From: Diadema setosum
Lineage: Eukaryota > Echinodermata > Echinoidea > Diadematoida > Diadematidae
Direction of reading: 5' to 3'
Assembly (NCBI GenBank): GCA_033980235.1
Contig: CM067069.1
Coordinates: 22,196,034-22,260,033, forward strand
DNA length: 64,000 nt
Notes under the pieces: model-generated
What the model saw: the letters and a program-made list of their open reading frames with translations, nothing else
The model's database searches: none
What the model was told of the DNA's origin: nothing
In this document: positions 1 to 11,009 of the stretch, piece by piece
Layout of the letters: every line of letters begins with the position of its first letter
How positions within the stretch are numbered: position 1 is the stretch's first letter
Program-made: the position numbers and the translations under genes

Positions 1-1
1 T

Positions 2-193
2 AGAAAAGATTCCACAGAGAGAGGCCAAAGTAGGACAATACATGGCAGTCGTGAGCGAAGCATTTTGAAGAGAAGACTGCCCCCTGCAGAGCAAGAGGAT
101 TCCTCACATCATGTTTTACAAGAGAGATCGGCAGACAGAATGCAGGCAAGAGGGAGGAGGAAATCAGAAGAGTTGTCCTCTCCTGCTGAAGAG
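2..193 (+). CDS. Putative internal coding exon of an unrecognised gene (partial, runs off the window start)
   Basis: An open frame runs from base 2 (or from before the window) to a stop at 200-202. It is rich in Arg, Ser and Glu, low-complexity and hydrophilic, with several R/S stretches (for example ...GSRERSILKRR...). A usable donor, GAG|GTTTGT, sits at 193/194 and ends the exon in phase 0. That phase matches the acceptor of the next candidate exon at 1233, which is the main reason to call it coding. I do not recognise the protein. It has no catalytic motif, signal peptide or membrane segment. It could be the disordered, nuclear-type tail of a larger protein whose folded part lies upstream. 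Confidence is low because only splice signals and an open frame support it. Confidence 0.4.
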
Positions 194-1232
194 GTTTGTT
201 GAAGATTAGCTAATGACTTGGTGAACTCAGGAATAAGCCCCCTGGAGTCAGTGTATGGTTGTGTATGATCAGCCATTCTAAGCACAATTTAGCAGATATA
301 ACTCAACAGTTTATGAAGTGCCTGCATGATTTGATTCTCAGAGGGGAACAAAATGTCAAACCAGTGCAGAAGGAATTCATTCATTTTTTACTATGCTAAA
401 CAGGATGGAATATGTTTTGCTATTTTGTACTGATTTGCCAAGAAATAGTCCCTTACATTGCTGATTGTTCATATATTTTTAACTCACCTGAGCCAAAGGG
501 TGGGGGGGGGGGGGAGGGGGGCAGGGCACACCCACCCACTCCTCCCCCCCCCCCCCCATTTAAGGAATCTTTAAAAATCTCCTGTAGAACCAGAAGTGGT
601 AGAGCTGAGTTGATACTATGATTTAGTACATTGATGAATGTATTTTTCATGGCGATTCCATTGAGCACGGGAAGGGGGATCCAAATGGGGGCCTAAAGAG
701 TACATTTTCATCCTCTTGAAAACCCCATGATGAATGCAGAGCAAACTTGGCAGATATGCATCCCAAGGGGGATATGATCTCAATCCATACAAATGGGCAC
801 CATGCCCCCAAGAGGGGTGGGGGGGGGGGGGGGGAGGGACTCAGATTTTGTGCTTCCTGATGTTGCTAAGCATTCTAGTATGGTCTCGAGGTAACATTTT
901 CTATGAGCAGTATATGAAATTGGGAAAGTGAATGTACAAGGAAACATAGTGGACTTAATATAACAGAGATTATTTCTCCTGGTAAATTGTGATTGGGAAA
1001 TAAGCTGTCATCAAAAATATATGTAATTATGGTCACCTATCACCAATTAGAAATGACATACATGTAATGTTCCAACAGAATTTGAATCAAGATCACCTTA
1101 CAAGATGAGGAATCTTTTCTGATGCACATTTTTAAGAATAATTATGTTTAATAAATTGTAGTGGAAGTAATAGATGAGAAAGATGTATTAGTGATGTACG
1201 TAATCTTCATTGAATATGTATTTCTCAAACAG

Positions 1233-1365
1233 GTTACCCCTTCCCAGCGCCCAAGGTCCCATTCTTACAGACATCAAAGAAGACTCAGTAGATCACCTGT
1301 GCTACTTGAACCATTTCCAGTGATGTCCTTACAGGCTGCAGACAAAGGACCTTCTGATAGCCATT
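1233..1365 (+). CDS. Putative downstream coding exon of the same unrecognised gene
   Basis: The acceptor is ...TTTCTCAAACAG at 1221-1232, and the donor T|GTGAGT follows base 1365. The exon is 133 nt, starts in phase 0 and ends in phase 1. It encodes a basic Ser/Arg/Pro-rich stretch (TPSQRPRSHSYRHQRRLSRS) followed by a more hydrophobic patch (PVLLEPFPVMSLQAADKGP). Composition matches the exon at 2-193, so the two probably belong to one gene. A next acceptor at 1677-1678 would give an immediate TAG after the splice, so the protein may end there. Without splicing the frame ends at 1400. Function is unknown. Confidence 0.42.
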
Positions 1366-2600
1366 GTGAGTATCCACATTGCGTGCATTTAATTGCATGA
1401 TATGGAAGCATAGAAAATGGTTAAGTTTTTTGTAAGTCACACATGGAACAGGAGAAACTCTGTCAACTTCACATAAATTTGGATTTATATGTTTTATATA
1501 CGGACTTCAATACAGAGTTGAGTGCAGGAGTTACGAAAGCCCCAATACAGAGTTGTCAGTATTTTAGTCACCTCTAGTGGTTAATGAAGTTGTATAATTT
1601 TGAGATGATAGCCACACCTGGATTACTAATATGAACTCTTGCAGTTAAATTGATCTTTAAAATTCTTTTCTATTACAGAGGTCTGTGAAGTAAATGAATG
1701 TGTTGTGTTGGCAGGCCGAAACACATGATTGCCATTGTTGACATCCTTTCTTTATACCTTTGTCACACTTTGAGCCAATGCATTTCTGTTTGGATGTGAA
1801 AGCCCCTAAAATACAAAGATGTTGATCCTGAAATGTATTATTTGAATTGGGACTGATGTGGCATCACTATAGCTTTGCTGTATTTCTGATGTCTTTAGAG
1901 GAAAGGGATCAACAGCACAGACGCCCCACAAAATTTGATATACCATTAGTCACGTTTTCTTATTTCTCCACATCAGTATTAAGGCATGGAGACATAAAAG
2001 AGACAATATCATCAAAGAGGATACTCCAAAGAAAATAGGATATGATAATGTGTAAGATTTGTAAGATTTTATTGACTCTATCAACCCCCTCTCGGGGTAT
2101 GAGAGTACAAACATATTTACAATATATGAATACAAAAATATAAGTGATAATGTACATGTACATGTGAAAATAACAGATATAAATAAATATGTTTACAAAA
2201 CAAGGCTTAAAGGACGTTTAACTACTCTACCACTACGTGTACAAACATTCACATCTACTTGTGTAAATTACAAAGTGAGTTCATAAGGATGATTGATGAA
2301 TATAGATAAAAAGTTCTCTAAACACATCCAATTGTTGTATTTACATGTGACAGTTTTGACAACGGACTGTCACCTTTCTAAAACAATGGTTAGTCAGCAA
2401 CTGATATTTTGGCGCCAATTACTGTAAAAATGGATTTGCGTGACTAATTTTTTGTGCTCGGCCAGGTAAGATGAGTTTTGCCTGATTTTGATTCCGCAGA
2501 ATCAAGATGGCAACTACTGGAATGTATGGCAAGCAAAACAATTTGCATGCTTCTATTTTCGTGCTAGTTTCTGGTTGCGCGAAATGCGTGAAAATTTCCA
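1366..2600. other. Intron/3' region of the first gene, with a possible terminal exon and poly(A) signal
   Basis: There is no long open frame. A pyrimidine-rich acceptor ending TATTACAG at 1671-1678 could start a terminal exon, and AATAAA occurs at 2182-2187. The segment 2041-2200 (tttattgactctatc onwards) resembles the AT-rich 3' tails of minus-strand non-LTR elements elsewhere in the window. The intron between the two exons (194-1232) holds paired poly-G and poly-C runs near 502-560 and 809-836. Confidence 0.3.
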
Positions 2601-2619
2601 CTTTTGCAGTAGCAATCAC

Positions 2620-2890
2620 CTAGTTGTGACATCCAGGTGATAGCACCATCATAAAGTCAGACAGTTGGTATGCCCCCCATCCCGGTTCATGTTGTGGGGA
2701 GTTCTCTTTACCCGGATGGCCTCTCTGATACGTCTGTTCAGGTCCTGGCTCTCCCTCACTACTAACTGCGCACCACCTACCAGTTGATGATATGATTGTC
2801 TTTTTCAGCATGGTCTGTTATGGAGGACTTGTTCGTTTGGCTTGCTGATGCCCTCTGTAATCGGGTGTATGATTGTCCATACAACTTTTG
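2620..2890 (-). pseudogene. Penelope-like retroelement C-terminal fragment (decayed)
   Basis: Across two minus-strand frames the sequence reads SSITDHAEKDNHIINW, then QLVVRESQDLNRRIREAIRV, then MNRDGG. The order DHA..-H.I.W, VVRES, R.IREAI.(I/V) and MNRD-G is characteristic of the tail of Penelope-like and related GIY-YIG retroelement polyproteins. In-frame stops and a frame change show it is dead. It directly abuts the truncated outer end of the neighbouring Gypsy LTR, so it either inserted there or marks a rearrangement. No catalytic RT or GIY-YIG motif is retained. The family assignment is from memory of the motif and is moderate at best. Confidence 0.42.
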
Positions 2891-2912
2891 ACTATCTTTC
2901 TTGTGTTCATCA

Positions 2913-3097
2913 ATAGAGGCAGTACAACTTGGTGGTAGTTAGGAAGCAGCTGGCACAGGTCTTGCTTGTACGAGATCTGCTGGTGAACTGTCCTTCCCAG
3001 CAATTTTATTGTATATTCTATCCAGGCACTTGCCATTCATTAAATATTCATTGTATACAAATAAGTCACAAGAGGATCTGAATATTCAAGAGACTCA
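2913..3097 (-). repeat. Truncated 3' LTR of the first Gypsy element
   Basis: This stretch matches 8650-8834 in direct orientation, from the shared tagaggcagtacaact to the shared gaatattcaagagactca. On the element strand the LTR begins TGAGTCTCTTGAA. The outer terminal part present in the 5' LTR (ending CCCTACA) is absent here and unrelated sequence follows. Confidence 0.8.
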
Positions 3098-4222
3098 ACC
3101 TGCAGGTTGGATTGGTCTGCAGCATTATGCCAACTGGACTTGAGAAATGTGGGAGTCCCACTCACCTCCTTTGTCTGCTCGATATTTGGCTAGTTGCTCT
3201 TTTATGACTCTGTTGGCCCTTTAAACTATGCCTGCTCCTTGAGGGTGGTATGGGGATGACCTCGATTTCCTGATGCCGAGTTTGTTGCATAAATCTTGCA
3301 CTAGTCTAGACTGGAATTGTCTGCCTTGATCTATGTGGAGGGTTTCAGGTACTCCATGCTTTTTGATGTAATCCACGAAGATATGTTTGGCTACTGACGG
3401 TGCAGTCTGGTTCTTCATTGGATATATGTTGGTGAATTTACTGAAGTGATCGATGACAACAGGGATGTAGCGAAAGCCTTTCCGTGAGATTAGTAGCTCT
3501 GCAATGTTAGCGAACACGATTTCGAGAGGATGGTCAGACGAGATGCTTTTTAGTGGAGCTTGGTACTTGGGATTTGGTAGACAAATTGATTTGCAGGCCT
3601 CACATGTCTGACAGTAGTTCAATATATCACGATGCATGAATGGTAAAAAACAGGTTGCCTTCACCCTTTGGAGTGTTCTTTGTGTACTAAAGTGTCCAGC
3701 AGTTGGATCTCCATGCAGTTGTTTGAGAACTGTAGGGACCAGTGTTCTAGGTACAACAGCTTGTAGCCTGATATTGCCGAGGTTATCTTGTGTTTTACAA
3801 TACGGGATGTCGTTAGTGATGACTAGACGATCATAGTTCCAAAGATAACGTCTCATGTGAGGAGATTCTTGACAAATTTTTCTGGTGGTTGGGCGGTAAC
3901 CTTCCGTCAAGTGTGTCATAACTCGTTGGATGTCATCATCTTGTTGTTGGTACTGTCGCAGATTGAGATCTTGTGCCGAAAGACTGGAATTTTCGGGTGG
4001 TCCTTGCACCTGTGGTTGGTCTGCAACTAGATTCAACCTGGCTTGGTTTGTAGTAGAGCGAGTTTGGACGAGGCTGCATTGTAGCTTCACAGAGAGTAAG
4101 CTCGTCTGTCGTGGCACATGTCTGATCTGTAGTCTGCGGAGGGCTTGGTGGCACACGAGACAGAGCGTCAGCATGGTTGTTTTGATGACCTTTGCGATGT
4201 TTGTTTTGAAACTGGTAGGCAC
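3098..4222 (-). pseudogene. Gypsy integrase (dead)
   Basis: A 333-codon open stretch holds the zinc-binding HHCC region (His170, His177, then a CQTCEAC cluster at about 204-210) followed by the integrase core. The core keeps its second catalytic Asp (LHIDQGRQF, about residue 298). The first Asp position reads Asn (VFANIAELL, about 239). The frame stops at 3218-3220, exactly where the catalytic Glu of the YHPQG..(I/V)E motif is expected: GIV is followed by TAA and then RANRVIKEQLAKY continues. About 40 codons later sequence similarity ends and the LTR begins, so the C-terminal domain is deleted. The first 60 or so residues of the frame are out of register with the RNase H segment, which implies a frameshift near 4000-4160. 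Confidence 0.85.
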
Positions 4223-4620
4223 TGAGTTCTATGATCCAACGGGCTCATCGTCCAGACACGTCATCTTGGATGGATACCTTGTTGTATCCAAGAAGGGGCT
4301 CATGGTCCGTAAAGATCGTGAACTCCTGTCCTCGTAAGTAGTTAGACCATTTCTGTTGGGTAGTGGAGAGCATCTGACTAAAGTAGGCAATTACTCATTC
4401 TTTCCCCTCTTGTACTTGGGAGAGTACAGCACCTATGGCAGTAAGGGAGGCATCAGTAGACAGGGTGAATGCCTGTGTGAAGTCCGGGTGCGCCAGTAAG
4501 GGTGGTGTGGTGAGAGCTTGCTTCAGTGTCTCGAAGGCAACTTCACATTCATCTGTCCAGATGAATTTCGCCTCTGTGAGTCAGATTGGTCAGTGGAGTT
4601 GCAATCTTCAAGAAGTTTCA
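3936..4620 (-). pseudogene. Gypsy RNase H region (dead)
   Basis: Recognisable pieces are TDASLTAIGAVLSQVQEGKE, FTIFTDHEPLLGY and KGHQNNHADALSRV. These are the standard catalytic and C-terminal landmarks of Ty3/Gypsy RNase H (TDAS, TDH.(P/A)L, N..ADALSR). They lie in one frame but are cut by TGA stops after GKE and after DVSGR. The NADALSR-type end marks the transition to integrase. Confidence 0.8.
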
Positions 4621-5267
4621 AATGAAGCGGCGATAGAAGGATTCTAGTCCAATGAATGAACGAACTTGAGTCAGGTTGAGTGGGCGAGGCCAAGATGCTA
4701 CTTTCTTGGTATAGCTGGGATCTGGAAGTACACCGTTTGTGTTGATGGTGTGACTGAGGTATGTGACCCGCTTGCGAAAGAATTGACATTTTGATGGCTT
4801 CAGTTTGAGGCCAGCCCCTCGGAAACGTTCGAGAACATCTCGGAGATTGTGTAGTTGGTCATCAAATGTCTTTCCAATCACAATGCAGTCATCCAGGTAG
4901 ATAAGACATGTAGACCAGTGGAGGCCATGTAGTACTGCTTCCATTACCCGCTGAAAAGTCATGGAAGCATTGACTAGACCGAACAGCATGACGTTAAATT
5001 GCTACAGTCCAGTCGCTGTTGTAAATGCCGTTTTGTTTCAGTTGTTGTGTTGATGTGGTGGTGCGCTAAATGTGTCTGACCAATGTCCTCAGAGAATGAA
5101 CTAAATATGTCAGAGTAAGCTGAAAGTAGCTGATCTGCCTTCTCTTTCTCCCTCGCATTCATATCAGGTGGAAGTAAGGATGAGTCTTGGAAGTGGTGGA
5201 CTGGATTTTTGGGTGCTTGCAGTTGTATGTGTACCGTCCAGAATTTCATAATCCTCTTGTAGATCAC
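4618..5267 (-). pseudogene. Gypsy reverse transcriptase with an internal deletion
   Basis: Residues downstream of the deletion read FGLVNASMTFQRVM, then LIYLDDCIVIGK (the YLDD catalytic box), the GLKLKPSKCQFF motif and VRSFIGLESFYRRFI, all typical of Gypsy RT palm and thumb. Upstream, the start of the domain is visible (ADQLLSAYSDIF...DIGQTHLAHHHIN). The roughly 100 residues in between (finger region, including the expected DG..R.C.DYR motif) are absent. The two parts meet in different frames near 4985-5030, at a junction reading FNVMLFGL. Confidence 0.85.
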
Positions 5268-5925
5268 CTGTTATGGAGTAGAACTGTCCAAGTGTGGTGT
5301 TAGCCGGTATATCGACTGGCTCTTGCGAAGGGTTGATTAGTCGGATCAGAATGAGGCCATCTTTTGGTCTTGCGAGACATCTGGCTGAGGCAACATCAAA
5401 ACGCTGTTGTGGATCTGGCTCAAACATTCCATCATACTCTGTTGGGATATGGTCGGCTTGCATAGAAGATAGTCGGCCATGAACGTGAGTTTCACACAAG
5501 GGAGGGATGGCTGCTTTTCCCACCAGTGAGACATTGCATTTCGAGGGTACTTGGTGTTGGTGCTTGTTCACAAGTGGTATAGTCTGTCCCGACATGTGGA
5601 ACGTAGAGGTAGAAAGGGAGGCATCATTCTTGCAAAAGAAATCCCATCCAAGAATAACTGGGTGTGTGATGTTTCTGGCGACCATGCATTTGTGCTCACG
5701 TGTCATGTTTCCAAGATGTATCGTTGCACAAACTGCCCCAACAATGTCGATTGATTCTCCGGTCACTGATGTGGCTGCTGTCATTGACTTGATGAGGGGG
5801 CTCCTTTGGGATTTTGGAACAGACTCCCAAAAGTCATAGCTGATGATTGATGTATGTGCTCCGGAGTCTAAAAAGGCTATGACGTAGGTATTGTCTAGGA
5901 TAACCGGGATGTAGGGTGGCTTTGG
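5164..5925 (-). pseudogene. Gypsy aspartic protease and linker
   Basis: The catalytic motif is FLDSGAHTSIIS near 5862-5890 (LDSGA, with Ser in place of the commoner Thr). It is followed by the flap-like segment and by HPVILGWDFF, the conserved ILG(W/M)DFL of retropepsins, at about 5640-5660. Upstream an acidic EEEEEE run encoded by a GAA repeat (5940-5965) precedes the domain, with a stop just before it. The 206-codon open stretch that follows links protease to RT. Confidence 0.82.
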
Positions 5926-6009
5926 GTCAGGTTGGTTGTGTTCTTCTTCTTCTTCTTCTTCTGGTTAAGTCTGCCTCCTTCAATAGCCTGAAGATTCTTG
6001 CAGACTGGT

Positions 6010-7335
6010 GCTATTTACATTATAATACAATTTATTTACAGATATTTACAAGCACATAGAAAATTTGACGAAAACAACTAGCCACTGTGATCAACCGTTA
6101 GACGGTTTCGAAATGATCCCACAGATGGCGCAGAAACAATGTCTGACGACAGGGAATTCCAGTTCCTTACAGTTCTTGGGAAGAACGAATGGCGATGCGA
6201 TTCAGTTCTCGAATATGGTACCTGATAGGAGTGTGGTTGCGAGGCTCTCGTTAACTGAGTAGCCTGTTTGATAATATAGTCCTGTGCTGAAAGAGGAGTA
6301 AGATTATTGTGTATTTTGTACATCATAATTAGCCTGTCATTTTCTCTGCGCTGTTCCAGAGTGGTCCAATCAAGTTCTTGTAGCATTTTGGTGACACTTG
6401 AGGTGTTATGGTAGCGATTTAAAGTGAATCGCGCAGCTCTTCTCTGGACCATTTCCACTTGGTGGATTAGGTTCTTGGTGGATGGGTCCCAAACTGTAGA
6501 AGCATACTCAACAATTGGTCGAACCAACGTTTTGTAAGCTGTGGCTTTAACATCAGAAGATTTTATGCGAAGATTGCGTTTTAGAAATGCAAGCACGTTA
6601 TTGGCTTTATTGACAGTATTATTGATGTGTTGGGTCCACTTCAAATCAGAAGTAATGGTTACACCTAAGTACTTCACGGATTCAACAGATTCAAGAGGGG
6701 CGTTATTTAGATGATACACGTGTTGCACCTTACTTCTTTTCCTGGATATTGTCAAAACCTTGCACTTATCTGTGTTCAAATCCATCATCCATTTTTTCGC
6801 CCAGTCACCAATTTTGTTTAGGTCCTCTTGAAGATTTTGCGTATGATGTTGATTGTCGATGGTCATGTAAGAAATGGCATCATCGGCAAAAAGGCGAACC
6901 TTTGACGCGAGACCATCAGGCAAGTCATTGATGTAAAGCAGAAAGAGGCAAGGCCCAAGAACCGACCCCTGAGGCACTCCAGATCCTACCGCTACTAAAG
7001 AAGATTTAATACCATCCAAAACAACCCTCTGGCTTCTTCCATTGAGAAAACTTTGAATCCATTTCAGATTTTTCCCCCTGATACCGTAGTAGTCCAGTTT
7101 ACGTAAAAGCCGCTCATGTCCAACCTTGTCAAAAGCTTTTGAAAAATCCATGACTATAACATCCGTTTGACGACCTGCATCCAAGTTCCTTTGTAAATCG
7201 CTTGTGAAACCAAGTAATTGTTGTTCACATGACATGTTCTTACGGAAGCCATATTGTAGGGGGAAAATGATGTTATTTTCGTCCCCGTGCTTCATAATTT
7301 TGCTGGCTAAAACGTGTTCCATTAGTTTTGTTGAA
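6010..7335 (-). mobile_element. 5'-truncated CR1-like non-LTR retrotransposon inserted in the Gypsy element
   Basis: An uninterrupted 414-codon frame (6078-7322) contains the central and C-terminal RT motifs: YGFRKNMS, VIVMDFSKAFDKVGHERLL, GVPQGSVLGPCLFLLYINDL, the catalytic FADD (residues 145-148), KYLGVTI and the CR1/L2-type thumb (IVEYASTVWDPST...VQRRAARF). It ends ...SFRNRLTVDHSG, the usual end of these proteins. The endonuclease and the first RT motifs are missing, so the copy was probably truncated at the 5' end during insertion. It sits between Gypsy gag and protease and is better preserved than its host, so it arrived later. A short AT-rich tail with a repeated ttacattataatac-like unit marks its 3' end near 6015. 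Confidence 0.9.
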
Positions 7336-7339
7336 TATT

Positions 7340-8075
7340 GATATGGGCCTGGGTAGGCTGGGCTGATGATTGGCCCTCATCACCAATTAATGGAAGTTTC
7401 CCGTTTCATCAGCGAAGTGGACTTGACGACCGTATGCTTGTTGGCGCCAATCCCCTTGTGATGAATGACTAGGTGTACAGGTGGAGTTGGCGTAGGGTGG
7501 AGTCCTATCTCGAAAGTGTTGACTCATTGGTTGATAGGCAGCTCGCTGCGGGCTGGAAGAACGATATCGACTGTCTGAGCGAGGACTTGGTGAACGTCAG
7601 TGCTACTCGGCTCGTGGATTGGGAGATTGAGAACGTTGTTCATGTCCACTGTGAGAGTACTCTGCCTGTGATCTCGGTGGATGACGAGGCCTATAGTCTG
7701 GTGCATATCTGTGTTCTGGGCTTGGTGACCTGTACCTACTGCTATTCTGTCAGAGGCTTCTTCCACCATCGTGATTATCGCTGCAGCATACACCTCAAGT
7801 GGTTCCTCAGGGTGACGCTTACGAGCTGTGGTGCACAATCGGAAGGTCTGGAGGTCCTGCTCTCTTCCAAAAACCTTTGATAATTTCTCTTTCATCACTT
7901 TGATGTCTTTCTTTTCTGATTCAGACCTTCCCACAGAATAAAAGCTGGTCCTGCTAAACGTGCTGGTAGGCGCAAGTGTATCTTGTCTGATGCACCCTGT
8001 ATAAATTCTGCAGCCAACTCAAAACGTCTGATCCATTGATGAAAATCTTTTCCATCATCACCTGAAAAAACTTAT
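7340..8075 (-). pseudogene. Gypsy gag (capsid) remnant
   Basis: The N-terminal part reads VFSGDDGKDFHQWIRRFE, then AAEFIQGASDKIHLRLPARL and GPAFILWEGL. This is the FxG-x-W..RFE...L...L.G.A pattern of Gypsy capsids. A frame change near 7930 leads to a second open stretch (7524-7934) with further Gag-like sequence (VFGREQDLQTFRL...EVYAAAI). A RQVHFADETGNF-like end is visible at about 7385-7440, followed by stops. No zinc knuckle could be identified. The CR1-like insertion begins immediately afterwards. Confidence 0.6.
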
Positions 8076-8602
8076 GGTAAATCCATCCAAAAAGAACTCA
8101 TTGTGGTCTGTATCAATGAACTGGCTACTAGTTAGCATGGGAAGATTCACTACTTGTCTGAAGAATACCAGCTTTGACAGGCTAAACTGATGGCAGGTAG
8201 TGTATTAAGCTTCCTTATTGAGTAGTAGCAGATTCAACATAATTGCACAAGTTTGTAGGATGGAGGAAGTACTCACCAAAAGCAGTTGATTGCAAATCAA
8301 AAATTGGCTGAAGGAATCTCTATATGCACAAGTTTCCAAGTCCAAAGTGCGAACAAAATTCACCTTATGTAATTCAAGATGGAGGATGCATGCACAGAAC
8401 ACATGGGCAATCCAAGATGGCAGATGCAAGCTATCTGCACAGTGGTATAAGTACAGGGCTACATTCAAGATGGATGGTGAAAACATGCGCTTTCCAAAAT
8501 CCACTTGAGTATATGAAGCAGGTTGAATTCACAAATTGAGTGTAGAATGCTGCAAAATCTCAGTGATCCACTCCAAAAATGTCTGCCTGCACAAAATGGG
8601 AG

Positions 8603-8616
8603 CACCGCTGCCACCA
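8603..8616 (-). other. Primer binding site, tRNA-Leu type
   Basis: On the element strand the 5' LTR ends CCCTACA, followed by AC and then TGGTGGCAGCGGTG. These 14 nt complement the 3' end of metazoan tRNA-Leu(AAG/UAG) (CACCGCTGCCA plus CCA). The match stops after 14 nt, in keeping with the age of the copy. Confidence 0.72.
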
Positions 8617-8618
8617 GT

Positions 8619-8834
8619 TGTAGGGCTCCGGGTTCACTCTCATATTCTTAGAGGCAGTACAACTAAGTGGAAGTTAGGAGGCAGCCGGCACAGGTCTTGC
8701 TTGTATGAGATCTGCTGGTGAACTGTCCTTCCCAGCAATTTTATTGTATATTTTATCCTAAGGCACTTGCCATTCAATAAATATTCATTGTATACAAATA
8801 AGTCACAAGAGGATCTGAATATTCAAGAGACTCA
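8619..8834 (-). repeat. 5' LTR of the first Gypsy element
   Basis: This 216-bp LTR begins TGAGTCTC and ends CCTACA on the element strand, giving the normal TG...CA ends. The primer site lies 2 nt inside. It matches 2913-3097 over about 185 bp with scattered differences. Confidence 0.8.
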
Positions 8835-11007
8835 ACACAGGATCTCAACAGAGGATGAATAACTATTCATGACTCCTATATGTAAATTCATAACAAGGAT
8901 AGCTGCACAGGTAAATATTCATTACAGAGAAAACCAATCAGAAAAAATGGAGGGAAATTCTAACAATGGTTCATGTACTGACATGACAGGGAGATGTGCC
9001 TTGGTGGGTATAGGAGAGTGGAGTGTACCATGCTGTGAAAGAGGTGTGACATGGTGGATGGCATAGGAAAAGATAAAATCTGTCTGAGCTCACTTGTAAT
9101 AGCACAAGGAAAATAAATTCGGTTCAAAATAAGTCTCTACATTAGTTTTCAACTAGTTTCTCTAATGTATGTAGCTTGGCAAGAATTGGTTTCTTGTCTT
9201 TCCATTTGAACATCCATTGAGGATATCTGCATTGTGACAGAGCAGCAGAGATGGTGGTAGCTTCATCCTTGTCTTAGGGTCAGATACTCCTGTCACAGTG
9301 GTGGAAGAGAGTATGAACCACTCCTAACTTTTGATGTAGGGGGTGATGAGACTTGGAAGTTTAGATACTTGTTAGTATGTGTTGGTTTCTTATATACCAT
9401 GAACGTTAGGTGTCCATCTGGCTTTCTGGTGATTTGTGTGCCTAGGAAGGGAATCTTGTACAGTGATAAGAATATGCAACTGAGTGAGCTGATGATGTCA
9501 TCATCTCACAATTTTCCATTGATTATGTGCAGAATAATGATCAGTTAGATACATCAGGATTTTAGACTGGGTCGTAATTGTGTTTGAAGGAAAAACTGGA
9601 AATTTCGAAATTGTACATACAAACTTATGTGGCAAGTTGTGAGGGAATGACATCATCACTTCACTATTTGCATATTCATATTGACCGTTCAATAATTGTT
9701 TTGTGAAAAATTAGCAAAGCTTCAAAATGTAATAACTTTCTTATTTTTCATGTGATGTTGATCAGAAAAGAAAAGAAAATTTGACTCCTTTTCATACTAA
9801 CATTCAGCTGCACTTGACTTTCCCATTGAAAACAAAATTCAATCATATTCTTTTGAGTTACAACACATGTACCTATGAAAACCATACTTTGTGTATAATA
9901 CGTATGGGCAATTTTTCTTTGTGCTGAATGGATAACATACGTTCCAATTTTTTTAATTAGGTATCAAAAGACTTCTAGCTAAAGTCATAGAAGTGGGAGC
10001 GCTTTAAAACAAAACAAAACAAAAAAAATCTGCAAAGATACAGCAAGATACATATTAGGGGGGCGATTCCGCCCAACCCTGATTACTGAACTTGGAACTC
10101 ATTGGGTACCTGACATTTTAGGGGCAAAAAGTTAGATATCATGTCTTCCTGACTGACTTTTCAAATAACATTATTGCTTCCAACAATTGTTTGCAGTATT
10201 AGTGCAAGTATTGTGAAATTCATTAGACCATTTGAATATGAAATATTATAATGTGGGGGCTCTTTGATTGTACAAATCGGCTTTATTAATGATTCAGTGA
10301 TTACCATGTTCATGAAACAGTCAAATGTAGAAAACTTCTTTTGTGTCTCAACAGGGTCTGAGTTCATGGATTCTCTGAACCAGCTGAAGACAGAGAAGGT
10401 GACACACCTCAATACCAATGTGTGGAAATCCCAGTGACATACTGGAAGGTTGCAGAATACTGATACATTCTTCATAAACAAAACAAAAAATGTATCTTGA
10501 GACCATGTTGTGTACTAATCACCTATTAGCTGTTGTTTTTAACTATGATGAGAATGTATGTTGCTTGAACCCTAAGATGTTTTGCAGATAAAAACATTGT
10601 TCTGACACACTTTCATTGATTAGATAGGCTGAAAAGTGGAAGAATTAACTACTCAGTTTATTGAGCTTAAGAAGTTGAGTAAGAAAATGTTTTGGATTTG
10701 TAATTCATAGACAATGACTGTCTTGGTGTAAAGTATCCAACAGTATCGCTCATTTCACTTGTTCATTACTTCTGTGGAAACATGCCATAATAGTGTATAC
10801 TACCTTCTTCTTTAAATATTTTCACTGAGACCATTTGTGACCATGCATCAAAACCCCAACCTGAGGACTCTAAGTAGGTGAAATGGGTCAACCTCAGTTT
10901 TTTTTAGCTCACCTGAGCCTTCGTTTCAGGCAAGCTATTGTGATCACTCATCGTCCAGTGTTCGGCATGCGGCATCTGTTATTTGTCCTTCTTATTCCTG
11001 AGTGTTA
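8835..11007. other. Non-coding stretch with a dispersed repeat
   Basis: No coding potential is visible. Around 9485-9770 there is an imperfect inverted pair (gatgatgtcatcatctcac against gtgagggaatgacatcatca) followed by the motif tttgcatattcat and ...gtgaaaaattagcaaa, which looks like a dispersed MITE. At 10910-10950 the sequence agctcacctgagcctt...ttgtgatc matches a widely dispersed marine invertebrate repeat type I know only by eye. Confidence 0.3.
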
Positions 11008-11009
11008 TA

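Larger units (their letters stand above)
2913..8834 (-). mobile_element. Degenerate Ty3/Gypsy LTR retrotransposon with short LTRs
   Basis: The element is transcribed leftwards: 5' LTR at 8619-8834, tRNA-Leu primer site at 8603-8616, gag, protease, reverse transcriptase, RNase H, integrase, then the remaining 3' LTR at 2913-3097. PR-RT-RH-IN order is Gypsy-type. It is inactive. A CR1-like element interrupts it between gag and protease, the finger part of RT is deleted, RNase H has stops and frameshifts, integrase has a nonsense codon at its catalytic Glu, the integrase C-terminus is missing, and about 30 bp at the outer end of the 3' LTR are gone. The LTR copies differ by several substitutions and indels, so the insertion is much older than the element at 31789. 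Confidence 0.88.

Noticed and set aside
412..668. Overlapping open frames with GGGG/PPPP runs
   Set aside because: They are translations of paired G and C homopolymers; no splice or domain support.
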